Shown here: positions 1-13,059 of the stretch, piece by piece
Layout: the number at the start of each line of letters is the position of its first letter
Numbering within the stretch: the first letter of the stretch is position 1
Assembly: GCA_027186245.1 (NCBI GenBank)
Contig: CP114493.1
Span: 4,285,501-4,349,500 of the forward strand
Direction of reading: 5' to 3'
DNA from: Coriaria nepalensis
Taxonomy: Eukaryota; Streptophyta; Magnoliopsida; Cucurbitales; Coriariaceae
DNA length: 64,000 nucleotides
Translations under genes and position numbers: made by a program
Notes under the pieces: model-generated
The model's input: only the letters and a program-made list of their open reading frames with translations
Databases searched by the model: none
What the model was told of the DNA's origin: nothing

Positions 1-2959
1 ACTGAGCGATTGAACCCATTCACTTGCTTCTCATGCATTATGTTTGTAAACCCGTTTTCTGCCAATTCACCCAAACCCAGAGGCCTTTCCTTACCAGTGC
101 AGGACCCACCCATGTTCCAGGCCCCACCTTCGTAATGATCAGGTGAATAGGACCGTACGATCATAATCCCCGTGTAATTCGGGTGTGTAGCAAGGGCAGT
201 GAGAATTGTCTCAACAGATATTCCAAATGCTTCAACGTTATTAACTCTCATGGGCCGAGACTTATTGGGCCACCACAATTGTCCTCCGACAATCTCATTG
301 TTTAAGACATAGACAGACTGCTTTGCAAACCAGTGACCAGATGATAGAACAATTACATCAAAGGTTGGGATGAATTCCATGAAGTTATCATCCGGAGCAT
401 CAAGATGGAGCTTGACCACACCTTCTGGGGCAAAATCTAAGGGTCCTGATGTTTGCTTGACCAGCCACGATGACCATATACGGACAATCATTACAGAATT
501 AGATTTGAAAAAATATCTTTGCATTCTTCGATTGCCTCGATTTTTTGGAATTTCAACCTGAAATTGTTTTTTAAAACAAGCTCATGTTAGCAAATCGATA
601 CTAGAAAATCTGAATGGTGAAAAGTCATGCGACCTGAACAATCAAGAATACATTAACTGCAATATCGTAAGAAAACATGGAGGTACAGAAACAGAATGGG
701 TGACTTTTTGCTGTCCGACTGATTGGAATTGATCCCAAGTTTCTCGCTGAAACAGTCTTATCCAGAGAAGGTTATTATCACAACTTGCACTATACTTTCA
801 AACCACCAAAAGGTGAGATGACTGACTTTAGCCTCCTTCCATTTCAAGTACAAAATGTATTGGTATTAGAATCAAGACTTGAGATCTAACTGAATGTGCA
901 ATACATGATACGACCTTTATTTACTAGTCGGGCAGTAATGGCCCCATGCACCAATGTGAGAGAGCAAGGTGAGGCTCACTACATGGGACCCACCATCTAC
1001 TCACATTGGTTGCATGCAATGTAGAAAATAGTTTCTCCCCCACTTATTAAGGCATCTATCCCCCCATGAATCAACAAAGAATCGCCTACGAAAACCCCAA
1101 CCAAAAAAAGGAGATAAATATATGAAGATGCTCTAAGCATTAGTTGCTGCTATAATGAGAATGCATGTCGAGAAAAAAAAAGAAAAAAAGAGAAGAAAAA
1201 TTAAAACTTAAGGGTGATTTCATGTTGTTAAGATTGCCAAAGAATGATCTCGCATTAGGCTGTAGAATATTCTCCAAGGAATTATGAACAAGTATTCCAA
1301 GGTTCAATAGCTAACACCATCCCACAATTTCCAGGAAAAAGAAAAAAAGAACCTAGTAAGGTGATCTAATATAGGCACCCTATGGGATTAAGAAGCTGCC
1401 AAACAAGGGAATAAGAAAACCCAAGACCATGGGCTATGATCATACTAAGTGCTACGAATTACCTGCCAGAGAATGCAGAGCAATGACTCCATCTGGTTTC
1501 GAGCAACAGAATCACCTATAAATGCTAATGTCTTGCCTCTCATCATTTCCAGAAATTTCTTAGCATCAAATCGTGGGAGTTCACATTGAAAGGGTCTCCA
1601 TCGCCAATTCTCATAATCCTTATCGGGCCTCCCATTTCCTTGGCAGTTCTGCATCTGAGTCAACACTGGGCACGAATTGTTTGTGTACAGTGGCCCTGCG
1701 GAATCATGGATCCAGCTCCCATGGTACAAATCACAGCCTACAAAATAAAAATAGTCAAAGTAACACACAAAATAAAAAGGTGAAATTAAAGACTGAGCTG
1801 AAAATTTCATGTACCCAGTCAGTAGTTATTCAATTCTCATTCCAATAGGGAGCATATTCTGATTATAATGGAAAAGTAAAAGCATCTCGTAGAAATCTTA
1901 ACAGCCAGACCAGTTGACAGATATACTTATAATCTACCCTTAATAATTTAGGCATCAAGTTATATTTAACAAAGAGGTACATCCAGAGAAAAGTTCTTAA
2001 CATTGAATGGGTTTCAAAGTAGCTGCTAACCTGTAAAAATTAACTAATGGATATTGAAAATAAAAAATATGTATTTTTTACTACAAGTTTAATTGGTATT
2101 AGTTACTTTTACCTACCAAATATGAGAATGCCGGGACCTTGGAGGAAGACATGATTACTTATCAAATGTGTAAAGCAGAAAATTATGATCACCCAACAAA
2201 TATTTCATTTCAGAATTTTTTTAACACGCTAATATAGGATTTTGTGGTGTTAGAAAACTTGTTTAGAAGCCTCAACTTTGACATACATAATAAGATAACT
2301 GCATATACATGGAAAAAAAAAAACAACTCATTCATATAACGAGAGAATAAACAAACAATCACAATGCTTATTTCCAAGAAAGGTTTACCTGAAGCAACTG
2401 AGTCTGTCTTGATTGCATTCCTCTGCAGTTGAGATGGATTTGATACATTCCTCAACTTCATATCAGAAGTATCATCTTTTGGTCCTAAATCTAGAGAGTT
2501 GGAACTATCTAGAGATACCACAGATACAGGTCCACCAATTTCATTTTTCTCCAAAATATTGGATGAAGGGGAAACATCCTTGGACCCATTGTTTTGCAAA
2601 AGGCCAATTGAATGAGCGGGTGAATTTGGAGTCACTTCTAAATCAGACTCACTTGGCTTATTCCTATCAACTGCATCCACATCTCTTGATGAGATTTTGT
2701 CTTCTACATTTGAATTGTCAGCAAGGCGAGGATCAATGTTAGTTTGATCATTAGCAGGAGAGATTGGAAAGCTGAACTTCTGTGATCCATTAATACCGTA
2801 GAAATACCCTTGTACCGTTGAACCAATGGGAGATGTGAGTAAGATGCAAGAACACGCGATCAGAAATACTGCTAGTCCTCCCACTGAAACTGCAATCCAA
2901 GAAATTGTTCGCGGAAACACAGCCATTGGTTGTGAAACTCTAAGTGGGACCCAGGTCAT
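1..2959 (-). CDS. YLS7-like: TRICHOME BIREFRINGENCE-LIKE (YLS7/TBL17-type) O-acetyltransferase, 3' part outside window
   Basis: The protein is a predicted Golgi wall-polysaccharide O-acetyltransferase of the TBL/DUF231 family. Exons read on the minus strand are 2389-2959, 1463-1737 and 557 to beyond position 1, with GT-AG introns of 651 and 905 nt and codon phases that join cleanly. Residues about 18-42 form a single signal-anchor helix. A variable serine/asparagine-rich stem follows to about residue 190. The PMR5N domain starts at residue 191 (CDLYHGSW) and holds the catalytic-type GDS motif at residues 265-267 (FIGDSVARNQ). Exon 3 carries conserved family blocks such as APEGVVKLHLD, SSGHWFAKQSVY, GGQLWWP and FSPDHYEGGAW-like SYSPDHYEGGAW. 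The C-terminal DxxH motif lies outside the window. The ATG at 2959 is the first in the spliced leader; a second in-frame ATG at residue 12 is a possible alternative. Assignment to the YLS7/TBL17-TBL18 clade is from remembered family sequence, and substrate specificity cannot be read. Confidence 0.94.
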
Positions 2960-3960
2960 GGCTTTCCCCCAAACACAGGATCTACTATGAATAAATAAAC
3001 ATGGGTGCTAAATCATTGCCACTATGAGGTAACTTGTGTAACTAAAAAAAAACTATGTGATTTTGTTCTTTCCCAACTCATTCGGAAAGCTAAGAATTCC
3101 AGCTGCTTTCGAATTCTCTAACAAGGTACTTGAAGAAACGTGGGAATTATATCCACACTAAAATAATAGCTTTAATTTCCATAGAAATCCTGCGAACTCA
3201 TTAAAAATTAAGAAGTAAACAAGCTTTTCCAAATCCTCCAGAAAATTTGCTAAACTAAGCATATAATTTCACAGAATCTAACGGAAAGATGTCGATCATA
3301 AAAGCACGACCCAACCTCATAGACTAAAAAATTCATTAGGACGGGCTTTTATCCAAGGACACAAATGAAGCATACGCTGAACAGACTTGTCCTAAATAAG
3401 CTTAAGGGTTTTTAAAGAACATGCAACTCAAATCAAAATAGATTAGTATAGGTCACCAATGAAGTCATGTTTTTCAGACAAGAAAAACCAATTAAGACAA
3501 AATTAGTCAAACCCAAAGGGCGAAAAAAATAATAATAATACGGAATGGAAAGAGTTAGGATCTTTCTTTCTTTTTTGGCCAGAAAGGAAAGAGTTAGGTA
3601 CTTAGATCTGATGACAAAAGATGCAATCAACGAGGACAATTCGGTCCAAATTTCTAAACGATAAATAAACGAGATAAAACAAAGTAAATGGCCATGTTAA
3701 TTTTCGAGAGAGAGCAGGAGACTCACTGTCGGATCGAGTGGGTAATTAGGATTTAAGCATATGGAATTAGAGTCGAGCTTGAGATACAGATGTGTGATTC
3801 AGCGTTTCCTTTCGCTGACTTCCAGTCTCTTTTACCGTCTTCAGCTTCAATCGAACCTCGTGGAAAAACAAAGGTTAAGAGAGAACGAAAACTGCAGATG
3901 AAGAACAACGACAGTGAGAATAAGCAGAAAATGGGACTTGGAGGAGAAGGTGGAGGTGGA
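2960..3960 (-). promoter_or_regulatory. Spliced 5' leader of the TBL gene, with 5'UTR intron and a 4-codon upstream ORF
   Basis: Upstream of the TBL start, a good donor (ACA/GTGAGT, exon end 3727) and acceptor (TTCATAG, exon start 2984) define a 5'UTR intron at 2985-3726. The first leader exon runs from 3727 to about 3960 and is CT-rich on the minus strand, as plant leaders often are. Within it, at 3746-3760, is a tiny upstream ORF of ATG, three codons and TAA. This is the only upstream ATG I found in the leader. The transcription start is inferred, not seen. Confidence 0.6.
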
Positions 3961-5200
3961 GAGACGTGGGATTTTTTTCTTTTTCTATTTTTGGCCGAAA
4001 GAAATCTGTGGAATTGATGCTAGAACGTACCCCAAGTGAACAAACTTTTGTCTTTCTATTTGTTTTTTTTTTTTTTTTAATTCGAAAATTATAAGTAGAC
4101 CAATATTACGGATTGACGCCTTACAGTTTCCCATATTACGAATTGGGCCTTTTGGTGGTATCAGAAGTAGATTTTTTAATATTTTAAAAATTGTAAAAAA
4201 AAAATTATAATTAATCATAAATTATAAATAAATACATTTAATCATGTCCTTAATTATAAATAAGTTTTTTGAGATTTTAAATATATAAATAAATTTTTTT
4301 ATATTTATTTTAAATTATAAATAGATTGTATAATTTTATTTTAAATTATAAATTTAATTTAATTATTAACGTTTAATACCAAAATACTTAAATAGTAACT
4401 CTAAAAATATGTAAAGTATCACTTACGCGATAATATTCACTATATTTATAATGGAAGATTGTAGGTGGACAAAAATTGAACAGACAAAATTAGATGAATC
4501 ATCAATTATTCATAATATTTTTTACTGATTCATCGATAAAATAATTAGTATAAAGGATTGTCACCTCATCCAATTTTACTAAAATTTTATTTAAATTTTA
4601 TCTTTCAACCACTACTCATTTATAATTTACCACAATATTTTAGCTATAGATTTTAGATCCTCCTAGAAGTATATTTAAAAAATAATCAAGAATTAAACAC
4701 TTAATCACTTGATATAAACTCATTTCATTTCATTAAAATTCTAAGAGTATTTTAATTATATTAAGTGAAAAAATTAAAATAATAAAATAAAATAAAAATT
4801 AAACCCATGTATCTTGTCTTATGGTAAATATGAGATAGTTCACCTTGTAATTTTAAATTTTCAAGAGATCCCTAATAGATTTCTTTGTAATTCCTATAAT
4901 GCTAAGGGATCTCTTATAATATCACTAAATTTTAAGAGATCTACTTGTAATTTACGTTTACAAATTATCTTTGCACGTTAAAAGCTAAGTTTAAGCATGT
5001 CATGATTCAAATACCCTATCAATTTTTTATAGAAAATATGGTAATATCACATCAAAATAAAATTTCAAGATTAGAAATAATTATCAATTTTGACGGCTTA
5101 AGTGAGTTGAATAAATAACCTTTGACTTTCCTTTATCAGTTTAAATTGTTAGAAAAATAGATGCCCATGTATTCATACTCTAATTGTTATTCTCAAAATT
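3961..5200. other. AT-rich intergenic stretch
   Basis: I see no open frame, splice-consistent gene or recognisable element here. It is very AT-rich with short homopolymer and TTAAAT-type tracts, and it separates the TBL leader from the LTR remnant that begins near 5.2 kb. Confidence 0.5.
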
Positions 5201-6880
5201 TGTTTCACTCAGTTAATTTTATATTTTAAGACTCATCACATTAATAAAAAAGCTTGGAAAAAGTGGATGAGAAAAACTAGTGTTTCTCTCACTCTAGGAT
5301 TTTGGCCAAGGAGAAGGAGATGGGCTCTTAATTTTGGCCAACCCTAATGGAGATTACATATTGCTCCATTAGGTTTATGTTTTCTAATAATCAACCTGTT
5401 ATTACCTGATTACCTGCTAATCTAGTCAAAAGTTTCAAGAAAATAATAGGTTAAAACCAACTCATATGGTTGGCCACTTCATGGGTCATAAGCTCATGTA
5501 TTTTAATCAACTCTTTTATTAATTTGGCTTAAGAAAATCCAATTAAAAAATTAGCTCATCAACCTTTTAATATCCAATTATTAAATACGAACCTTGGGAC
5601 TCTTTTATAATTAAATAAAAATTTATATATAATTTATTAATGTTTAATTAAATTAATGTCACACTTAGTTGTGTTAGCAAAGCTACATGATATTAGAACA
5701 AATCAAAAATTACTATTTTGCATTTATAGTCAAATTATAAGTCAAATTATAATTGTACCATTAAAAAGAAAATTGTCTATTTTTCTTTTCCTCTAATGAA
5801 TCTATACTGAGTTACTTTCGAATCTTAATATGTGTGACCGATTAGGTTCTAGGTCAGGCTAGTATAAGGATCTCATAACACTTTATGATTTTATTTAATT
5901 CATAATTATATTAATTAAATTTATAACTCCTTTAAAATTAAATGATTAGTTTTAATCATCTCATAATTAAATAACCTAAACCTACAAGTCAAAATTAACT
6001 TATAGCAAAATGTCAAGACTACCTGGGAGATGAGAAGTTATCATTTTCCATAAGAACTTGTCATGACTATAATAAATAATCATTCTATCTTATCAATATC
6101 TTGATTCATCCTAGGGCATCTTTTGAATGTTAAATTCTAAATAGACAAATCATATGAACCATTATATCTTTAATGAATATTAATAATTGATTTACTAAAA
6201 CTCTTTTAATATCATACTACCTTGCAAAGATTCATTGATTAATAAATAATATAGTTCAAAGGACTTATTTCGAAATACAGAAGTGATGTATTACATCTAA
6301 ATCGCTCACAACTTTCATGTGCAACCTCTTATACCCAACATCTCACCTCGTTTTTACCCTTGGCTAGGGCTTATTAAAATGATATCAAAGTATAAAACCT
6401 AGCACATAAAATATAATGATGATCTCAGGTCTAAAGATCACATATAATACAATCACTAGATTAACAGTTATTATTTTTTACTATTAAGAATTATTTTAGC
6501 GTCATGTTCGGTATCGTTAGTCTCTACTAAGCACATATATAATTATCATGATATTCCATTAACACCAATGGTCATGAGAACACTAAACACTTTAGGTGGT
6601 GAACTATGTGATTGTTTATCCGTCATCAATATCTATTCTTGATGATCTTATAATAACGAATAATTTGTGTCTTACGCTTTAAGTTACTTGAGTCTCAATT
6701 AGCATGATCTCAATCATGGCTTTAAATGCATAACTTAAGACATTATTTATATAACATAAGATATTAATTTCAATAATATTAATAAACATGATAAATAATA
6801 ACTGACTTTCATGATGATAATTAATAATAATATGCTAATATTCGCACAAAGATAGTATCATGTAAAAATAATTATCTTAT
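5200..6880 (+). mobile_element. Decayed LTR sequence (Ty1/copia-type), LTR family A
   Basis: There is no coding capacity. The part at about 5280-5960 matches, in inverted orientation, the stretch at 21640-22330. Both carry a CT-rich run next to a TTTTGGCCAAG-like block and then TGTGACCGATTA and CATAACACTTTAT. The part at about 6180-6870 matches, in the same orientation, 23330-24050, 35270-35840 and 38040-38640, with shared blocks around GTCTCTACTAAGCAC and ATGATCTCAATCATGGC. Two of those copies border copia pol remnants, so I infer an LTR origin. No pair of ends or target duplication could be defined. Confidence 0.5.
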
Positions 6881-7429
6881 TGGGTCAAAACCCGATTTCT
6901 TGAACAGGCATACACTTACATGTTCAACTATCATTTGTCTTTTTTCTCTTTTGTGGAAGTATTGTTTGGTTCAGATCATGGTATTGTTTTAAGTATTGTA
7001 TTGTTTGATAAGTATTAATTTTGCATAATTTTTATATTATTTTCCCTCATGATTTTATTAATTTGTGGAGTTCATTGCAATTTATTAGTTTACTTTTATG
7101 TTTTGTAGATATTTGTGGGCAAAGAAACAAAAGAGATATAAAAGGGATGAAATTGGTGCAAATGAATAATTGAAGGGCTTGAAGGTAATTAAGAGAAAAT
7201 TGAAAGATTAAATATGACTTTTGATAAACTGAAAAAAATATATATATACATGCAACCTGGGGTTGCATGAAGAGAAAGGTTTTAAAAAGAAAATGAAGTT
7301 ATTTTTTTCATGTTCTGCAGCAGAGGAACAAACAAAAGGAAAAAAATAATAATTAAAGAGGAGAAAAAAATAGAAAGGAGAAAACAAAAGTATGTGCAAA
7401 AGTAACATGTATAAATAATAGAAAATTTG
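6881..7429. other. Intergenic, no recognised feature
   Basis: AT-rich sequence between two LTR-like remnants. Short open frames on the minus strand are dominated by Phe, Leu, Ile and Tyr codons, as expected from base composition, and match no family I know. Confidence 0.4.
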
Positions 7430-8850
7430 AAATTTATTTATATGATTATGATCTTGTATTGGTATGAGAGTATTAAGAATACAGATAATTAATTAAATTA
7501 TCTGTAATATATTAAAATATAAAATCTTTAATTGATGGTTGTTAGTACGGTCTACTAGTATTGTGAATGCAAATGATCTAGATCTGAATCACTAATGTAG
7601 ATAATCTTAGTTGAAATGATTTATATAATTGGATTATATAGAACTGAATTCGATATAAATTGATTCTTTATTAACATACCATTTACCATAAAGAATTTTA
7701 TTCATATCAATAGAAAATCATATGCAGATCAATTTGAATCCTAAGTAGTCATGAACTCTTGTTTATATCAACTGGATCTTTCGATTCACTCGTCACGGTT
7801 TGTTTGTAAAATAAGTTAAAGACTTTTGTTTTGAAAATTCATTGAAATAAGTAGCTGAGAACGTGATTTATAGATATAGAATCTAAACTTTCTTCATAGA
7901 AGATTGATTGTACACTAGTTCTCTTAAAAGTTAATTTTGGAACTGAATGGTTTTTTTTGCTCAATTTTATAATTAAATTATAAATTGACCGTTAACTAGT
8001 GAATTAATTGTACTTAAGGATAAAGAGATAATTAGAATAGTAAAATGGTAATTTTGACCAGCTCTAATTATGAATCAATTTTTGGAGGATTACATTGCAT
8101 ATAATGATAATATTAATGGACTACTAGTGTTCAATAATATGTTCTATAATTGCAAAAATGCAATCTTATATTTTTAGTGGAATAACATTAGGATTAATAA
8201 ATTAGATTTATTAGATTAAAGAGTTTAGTTAATAAATTAATTTATTGGAGCTTGGAATATAGGTTTACAGTCCCCAGGTCACCTCTATAAAATATTGTAT
8301 AGGGTAAAAATGATAAAAGTTGAAAAAATGACTTATTTGCAAGAAAATAGTTTTCTGAGGTAAATTTGTAATTATAAGATCATTAGTATTAATTAATTTT
8401 AAAATGTTAAATGATGAATTTCAAAATTTATATATTAAATAATAATACATTTGATTTTGAATTAAATATGTTATATATAATATTAAATTGATATGAGATA
8501 TTAATTTAATATTAAGATTAGGTAAGTCAAATTTAAATTAGTTTGAAAAACTAATTTAAAATTCAAATAAGATATGATTTGATTTAAAATACATGAGATT
8601 TTATTTGAAATAAGATTTGAAAATGTTTGCCTAAATTAAATATATCATTAAAAGTATAATGAATGGATATTTATATCATATATATGTGATATGTATGTTG
8701 AATGGATATTTATATTTTCTGAATGTATGGTTGATATAATCGATCGTTAATTGAATGGTGATTTTGGGTTGAGAATTTCTTCAATTTACTTTTTCTAGAT
8801 TTTGTGTAAGCCGATTTGTGATATATGATTTTTTGTACAATTTTTTTGTT
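7430..8850 (+). mobile_element. LTR remnant, family B (inverted relative of 19259-21146)
   Basis: This stretch can be followed base by base, with many substitutions and indels, against the reverse complement of about 19620-21010. Shared blocks include ATGATCTTGTATT, AATATATTAAAATATA, GTCTACTAG and the run GGTTTACAGTCCCCAGG / CCTAGGGACTATGAACC (reverse). It lacks the clear TG...CA ends of the better-preserved copy, so I read it as an older or truncated LTR in the opposite orientation. Confidence 0.5.
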
Positions 8851-9971
8851 GTAAAATTCTGCGGAGAATGAAGAAAATATGAGGCGGGTTCACGAGCCGC
8901 AAAGAACGGCAATCGGGGGCGGTGTCGCTGCAAGATCTATCCTGCAGCGCCACTACATGCAGTAGCCATGGGATTGTCCTGCGATGCCACTTCAAGCATC
9001 AGCCATGGGATGGTCCCATGGGAGTAGCCTAGCCGCGGGATGGTCCCGCAACATAAGGCCATTGGTCAGACCATTGGCTGTCCCAGCCGCTGCTGCCTAC
9101 AGTTAGACCTAGGAGTTTCACGGGCTTCGGCTCGCAATGCTAAAACGGTTCGGGATACGGGTTCGACTTATGATCCGCCCAGTAAGTGGGTTTGACCTAT
9201 TTATTATAAGGCTTAGAAATAATGTATTTTAGGCCTATGAACTTTATTTTGGATTTTTTGAAAAATCAAAAAACTTGTTGGGTTTGACCCAAATAATCTG
9301 ATAGGCCCAAATAGAGATTAGGCCCACTTGAAAGAAAAAATTAAGTTAATATAAAATTAGGGTTAGAAAATTCACTTTTCAAGGGATTTAGTTGTAAAAT
9401 TATGCGCAATAGGAAGGAAGAAGAAAACACGAGGCGGGTTCACGGGTGACGAGGAACGGCAATCGAGGGCGATGTCGCTGCAAGCAATACGCCGCAGGAT
9501 CTATCCCGCGACGCCGCTGCATGCAGCAGCCGCAGGACTGTCCCACGACGCCACTTCAAGCAGCATCCACGGGATGGTCCCACAAGGGTAGCCTAGTTAC
9601 AGGATGGTCCCACGACATGAGCCTGTTGGTCGAACCATCGGCTGTCCCAGCTGCTGCCACCTGCGGCTAACCCTAGGGGTTTCACAGGCTTCTGCCCGTG
9701 ATGATAAAATAGTTCGGGTTATAGGTTCGACCCATAACCCGCCCAGTAAGTGGGTTTGACCCATTTATTATAAGGCCTAAAAATAATGTATTTTAGGCTA
9801 GTGAACTTTATTTTGAAGTTTTTGAAAAACCAAATAACTTGTTAGATTTGACCCAAATAATCTAATAGGCCCAAAAAGAGATTAGGCCCAATTGAAAAAA
9901 AAAATTAAGTTAAATATAAAATTGGGGTTAGAAAAATTATTTTTCAAGGGATTTAGGGATTGAGTTTGTTT
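8851..9971. repeat. Two-copy tandem repeat, ~545-580 bp unit, GC-rich core
   Basis: Copy 1 is 8851-9393 and copy 2 is 9394 to about 9971; a third copy appears to start at 9972 but stops after about 20 bases. Each unit begins with TAAAATT(C/A)TGCG and runs through GAGGCGGGTTCACG, a GC-rich core with GGATGGTCCC repeated several times, then CCCAGTAAGTGGGTTTGAC, and ends in an AT-rich segment. The core (about 8880-9130 and 9430-9680) is far richer in GC than anything nearby. The copies differ by scattered substitutions, so the duplication is not recent. No convincing frame is conserved between copies. Confidence 0.75.
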
Positions 9972-9989
9972 TATAAAATTATCCGCTAG

Positions 9990-12480
9990 GTCCAGATTTA
10001 AGATAGAGCAAGCTTAGGGAATTATGTAACACTTGAAGCTCCTATGTAATTTTTTATTTCTTTAACTTATTTGTATTTTTTTTTTTACAAATGTTGTAAA
10101 TTTTAGAAATACTCAAAATCACCCAGTCTATTATATCTATTAATTTATGTTGATTGACTTGATTGATAACATATTCATGTATTAGTTGATTACATGCTAT
10201 ATATGAATAACCACACAATTTTATTTAAGTCATGCATCTCATAAGTAATACATAATTTATTATGATTGTCATACATGTTTATGTTATTTAGAATATATAA
10301 AGATTTCTAGAAAATACACAACCATTATCCTATTTAGGTGTGCTAAATTGTCTTACCCCAACAATGACGAAATCAGAGCGATACAGCCTGCAATGCTTTT
10401 TAGGGTGGTTTGTTGAATGAATAGTGTTTTGATATGCGGAAACATACCGCCATTCAGAAGCAAGAAGAAGGAAGTGGGGAAAATGCAAATTAGATCACCT
10501 AGAAGAATGAAGAATTAGAAATCGTGGGAGGGAGGAAGAAGAAATCATAGATGGATGAGAAGAAGAAGAGGATGGCATTGATCTTCAAAATGCGATTGTA
10601 ATTTGGTTTTTTTTTTTTTTAAAGGTAAATTGTGAAGTAGTTACAACATATATTAGGGATACAATTGTAATACAAAAAATTATTTCCTCAAAATAAAAGT
10701 TCCCTACCAAATAGCTGATTCAATAAAAATGGGAATAAAACTTAATCGTTTTCAACTGCAAGGAGGGAATGAAAGCATTCCAGCTAATTAGCAAATATTC
10801 TTATTCACGCCTATGTTAGTGTATATAGTAATGCAGAGTAAATCATCAAACATAGATTATAAACAGTATACGAATATTAATTGTAAGCAAAATATAATGG
10901 ATATGATCATAATATAATATAAGTACAATCCACAAGTATGGTGAATCTGTAGAATATCATAAAGTTAAATAGAAATAGAATAGTGAACAAAATTTATAAT
11001 GTTAAATAATTGAAGAACAAGATTGAAAAATAAAATAAAATATCAAATATCAAATATCAAATAAGAATATAAAAGAAGAGATTTTGAGTTTAATGAGTTT
11101 TTATAGTGTTCTTAAAATATATTCGATCTATATTAATGTTTATATAATTTTATATAAATACTTGATCTATTTATTCTACTTTTTAATATTGGATCTTTTT
11201 CTCTTATTTTATTTTTTCACTCCAAAATATTTGAATGAGTATATTTTAAGGATTAATTTCTCATTCACTTATTATACAAATTTGAAACTCTTATAAAAAA
11301 AAATCTAAATCAATTTTTATATTTCATATATACGAAGTAAATCATACTTAAAATTAAACCCAAACACAACATGTTGAAAATTTCCAACAACATATTTATA
11401 TTTTCATCATTCTATTTTACTATTTAATTAAAACGAATTATAAAATAAGAATAATTATTTATTTTTACTTAAATAAAAAAATTATTTTTATTTTATTTTA
11501 TATGAATCTAAATAAATATCTATTTATACTTTTTTTTTCATATTTTTATTTTTGTATTTTTTAAATAATATTATAATTTTTAAATAATTTTTAATTTTAT
11601 TTTAATTGATATATTTAACGATATTAAAAAATTATCATTTTTTTCTTATTTAAAAAAAATTAAAGAAAATATACCTATTACAGTATCAAATCAATCCCAA
11701 AGTAGGCCTATGATTCACCCTTAAACCTTATCTTTTTTTCAGAGGAAAAAAAACAGAAACAAAACGATTACTGTTGTATTGCTGTTAATGCTAAAATCTA
11801 TTGTAATAGAATTTAGACCCTTTCCTAGCCTTTGACCGATCGAACAAGAAAGCAGAAAAGAAAATTGGGCTGCACGTTTTTTTTCTTTTTTTGGCCCACG
11901 GCTGCTCTTGGATATCTATAGACTGCTTAAGGTAGAAGAAGCTGAATTTGAAAGGAATCAACCATTAGATATTTACGGCCAGACCCACCGCGTCTCACGG
12001 GAGAAGAACTAACCAGCATTTAAATTCCGAGCTAATCATTTGGTTTATAAATGAAGGTCGCGTCTAGGCCACTATACCTACAATGGAGACGGCATCAATT
12101 ATTCAACTCTTTATTTTATTTTTCTTTAACCCCTTTTTCACTTTTAAAAATAATTATGATGTACGTCCTAAAGTAAAAATTGTCCAAACAACTTTTTGCA
12201 GCAAATTGCGTTGTTCCAAAATCCAATCTAATATTATTTATAATCACACCAGAACATTCTGTACACGTTAAAACGGATTCGCAGCAACCTATCTCGATCA
12301 ACTATATGATCAACTCAAATCACGAACAATATGTCAACAATCAAACGCCAAAGTCATCAATCAAAACATGGACTTAGGCTTAAGACATGATTCTTAAAAT
12401 TTCACCTTTAAACTTATTACAACTCAGATTGATCTATGATCTCTACATAACTATATATTTCTAATTAATTAAGAATCAAT
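9990..12480. other. Intergenic, no recognised gene
   Basis: Apart from AT-rich sequence and purine-rich runs (for example 10440-10570 with AAGAAGAAG tracts), I recognise nothing. Short open frames around 11084-11296 and 12083-12377 are low-complexity or lie in AT-rich DNA and have no family features. The stretch lies downstream (3') of the PSY-type gene. Confidence 0.4.
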
Positions 12481-12507
12481 AGGCGATCGAGCAGCGTCTT
12501 GTACGCG

Positions 12508-13059
12508 CTATGCTCTTCCAGGCGTTCTTGGATCATGGTGGTTGTTAGCTCCGGTGCCTGGGTAGTCGTTGCTTTCCAATTCCATCCTCCCTTCAACAAA
12601 CCCTTCTACCTCCCCAAATACCTCTTCTCCTTTCCTCAAACCCAGTGCTCCCTACAAAAAAATAAGCTAAATTATAACCTAATACTAGTATAAGACGCTG
12701 TGTTCTAAAAAATTGCAAAAGGGAAATTATTTGTGAAAAGCTGTTGTAGCAGTAATATATTGAACTTTTTGTAACATCGATCATTTGTTTTCACTGTCAG
12801 TGATGAAAGTTGTAATGAGAGAGAGAGACTAACCAGAGCTGCTGAATCTTGTAGAAGATTGACTTCCGTAGTGGATTTAAGGCTTCCTAGAATTCAGAAA
12901 TAAAACAAAGAATTAAGTCTGTATATATATAAGAGAATGATGAATTACAATAAATCTTTGAAATTTTTAATCTAGCTTACTAGTTGTAGGAACTGCCACA
13001 GATAATATGATAAAGGAAAAGCCCAGAAAGAGCAGCAGAAATTTAGTTCGACGAAGCAT
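12508..13059 (-). CDS. PSY-type tyrosine-sulfated peptide hormone precursor, 91 aa, three exons
   Basis: The product is a small secreted precursor expected to yield a tyrosine-sulfated growth peptide of the PSY family, whose members are perceived by LRR receptor kinases in Arabidopsis. Exons on the minus strand are 12981-13059, 12834-12886 and 12508-12651, joined by introns of 94 and 182 nt with GT-AG ends (TA/GTAAGC, CTG/GTTAGT; acceptors TTCTAG and TTGTAG). All phases agree, giving 91 residues. Residues 1-23 are a classic signal peptide (Arg-Arg then a Leu/Phe-rich core). The middle is unconserved. The C-terminal end, residues 72-91, has the family signature NDYPGTGANNHHDP; Tyr74 after Asp73 would be the sulfated residue, with an acidic context upstream. 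The precursor ends in TPGRA. The family call rests on that C-terminal motif plus the signal peptide. The exact orthologue is not assigned, and expression is not shown by sequence alone. Confidence 0.85.

Noticed and set aside
1573..1848. Plus-strand frames over TBL exon 2
   Set aside because: They are antisense to an exon with clear PMR5N and GDS motifs.
12499..12784. Frames on both strands covering the PSY-type exon 3
   Set aside because: The splice-consistent frame is a different one. These either read antisense or run through the inferred intron.
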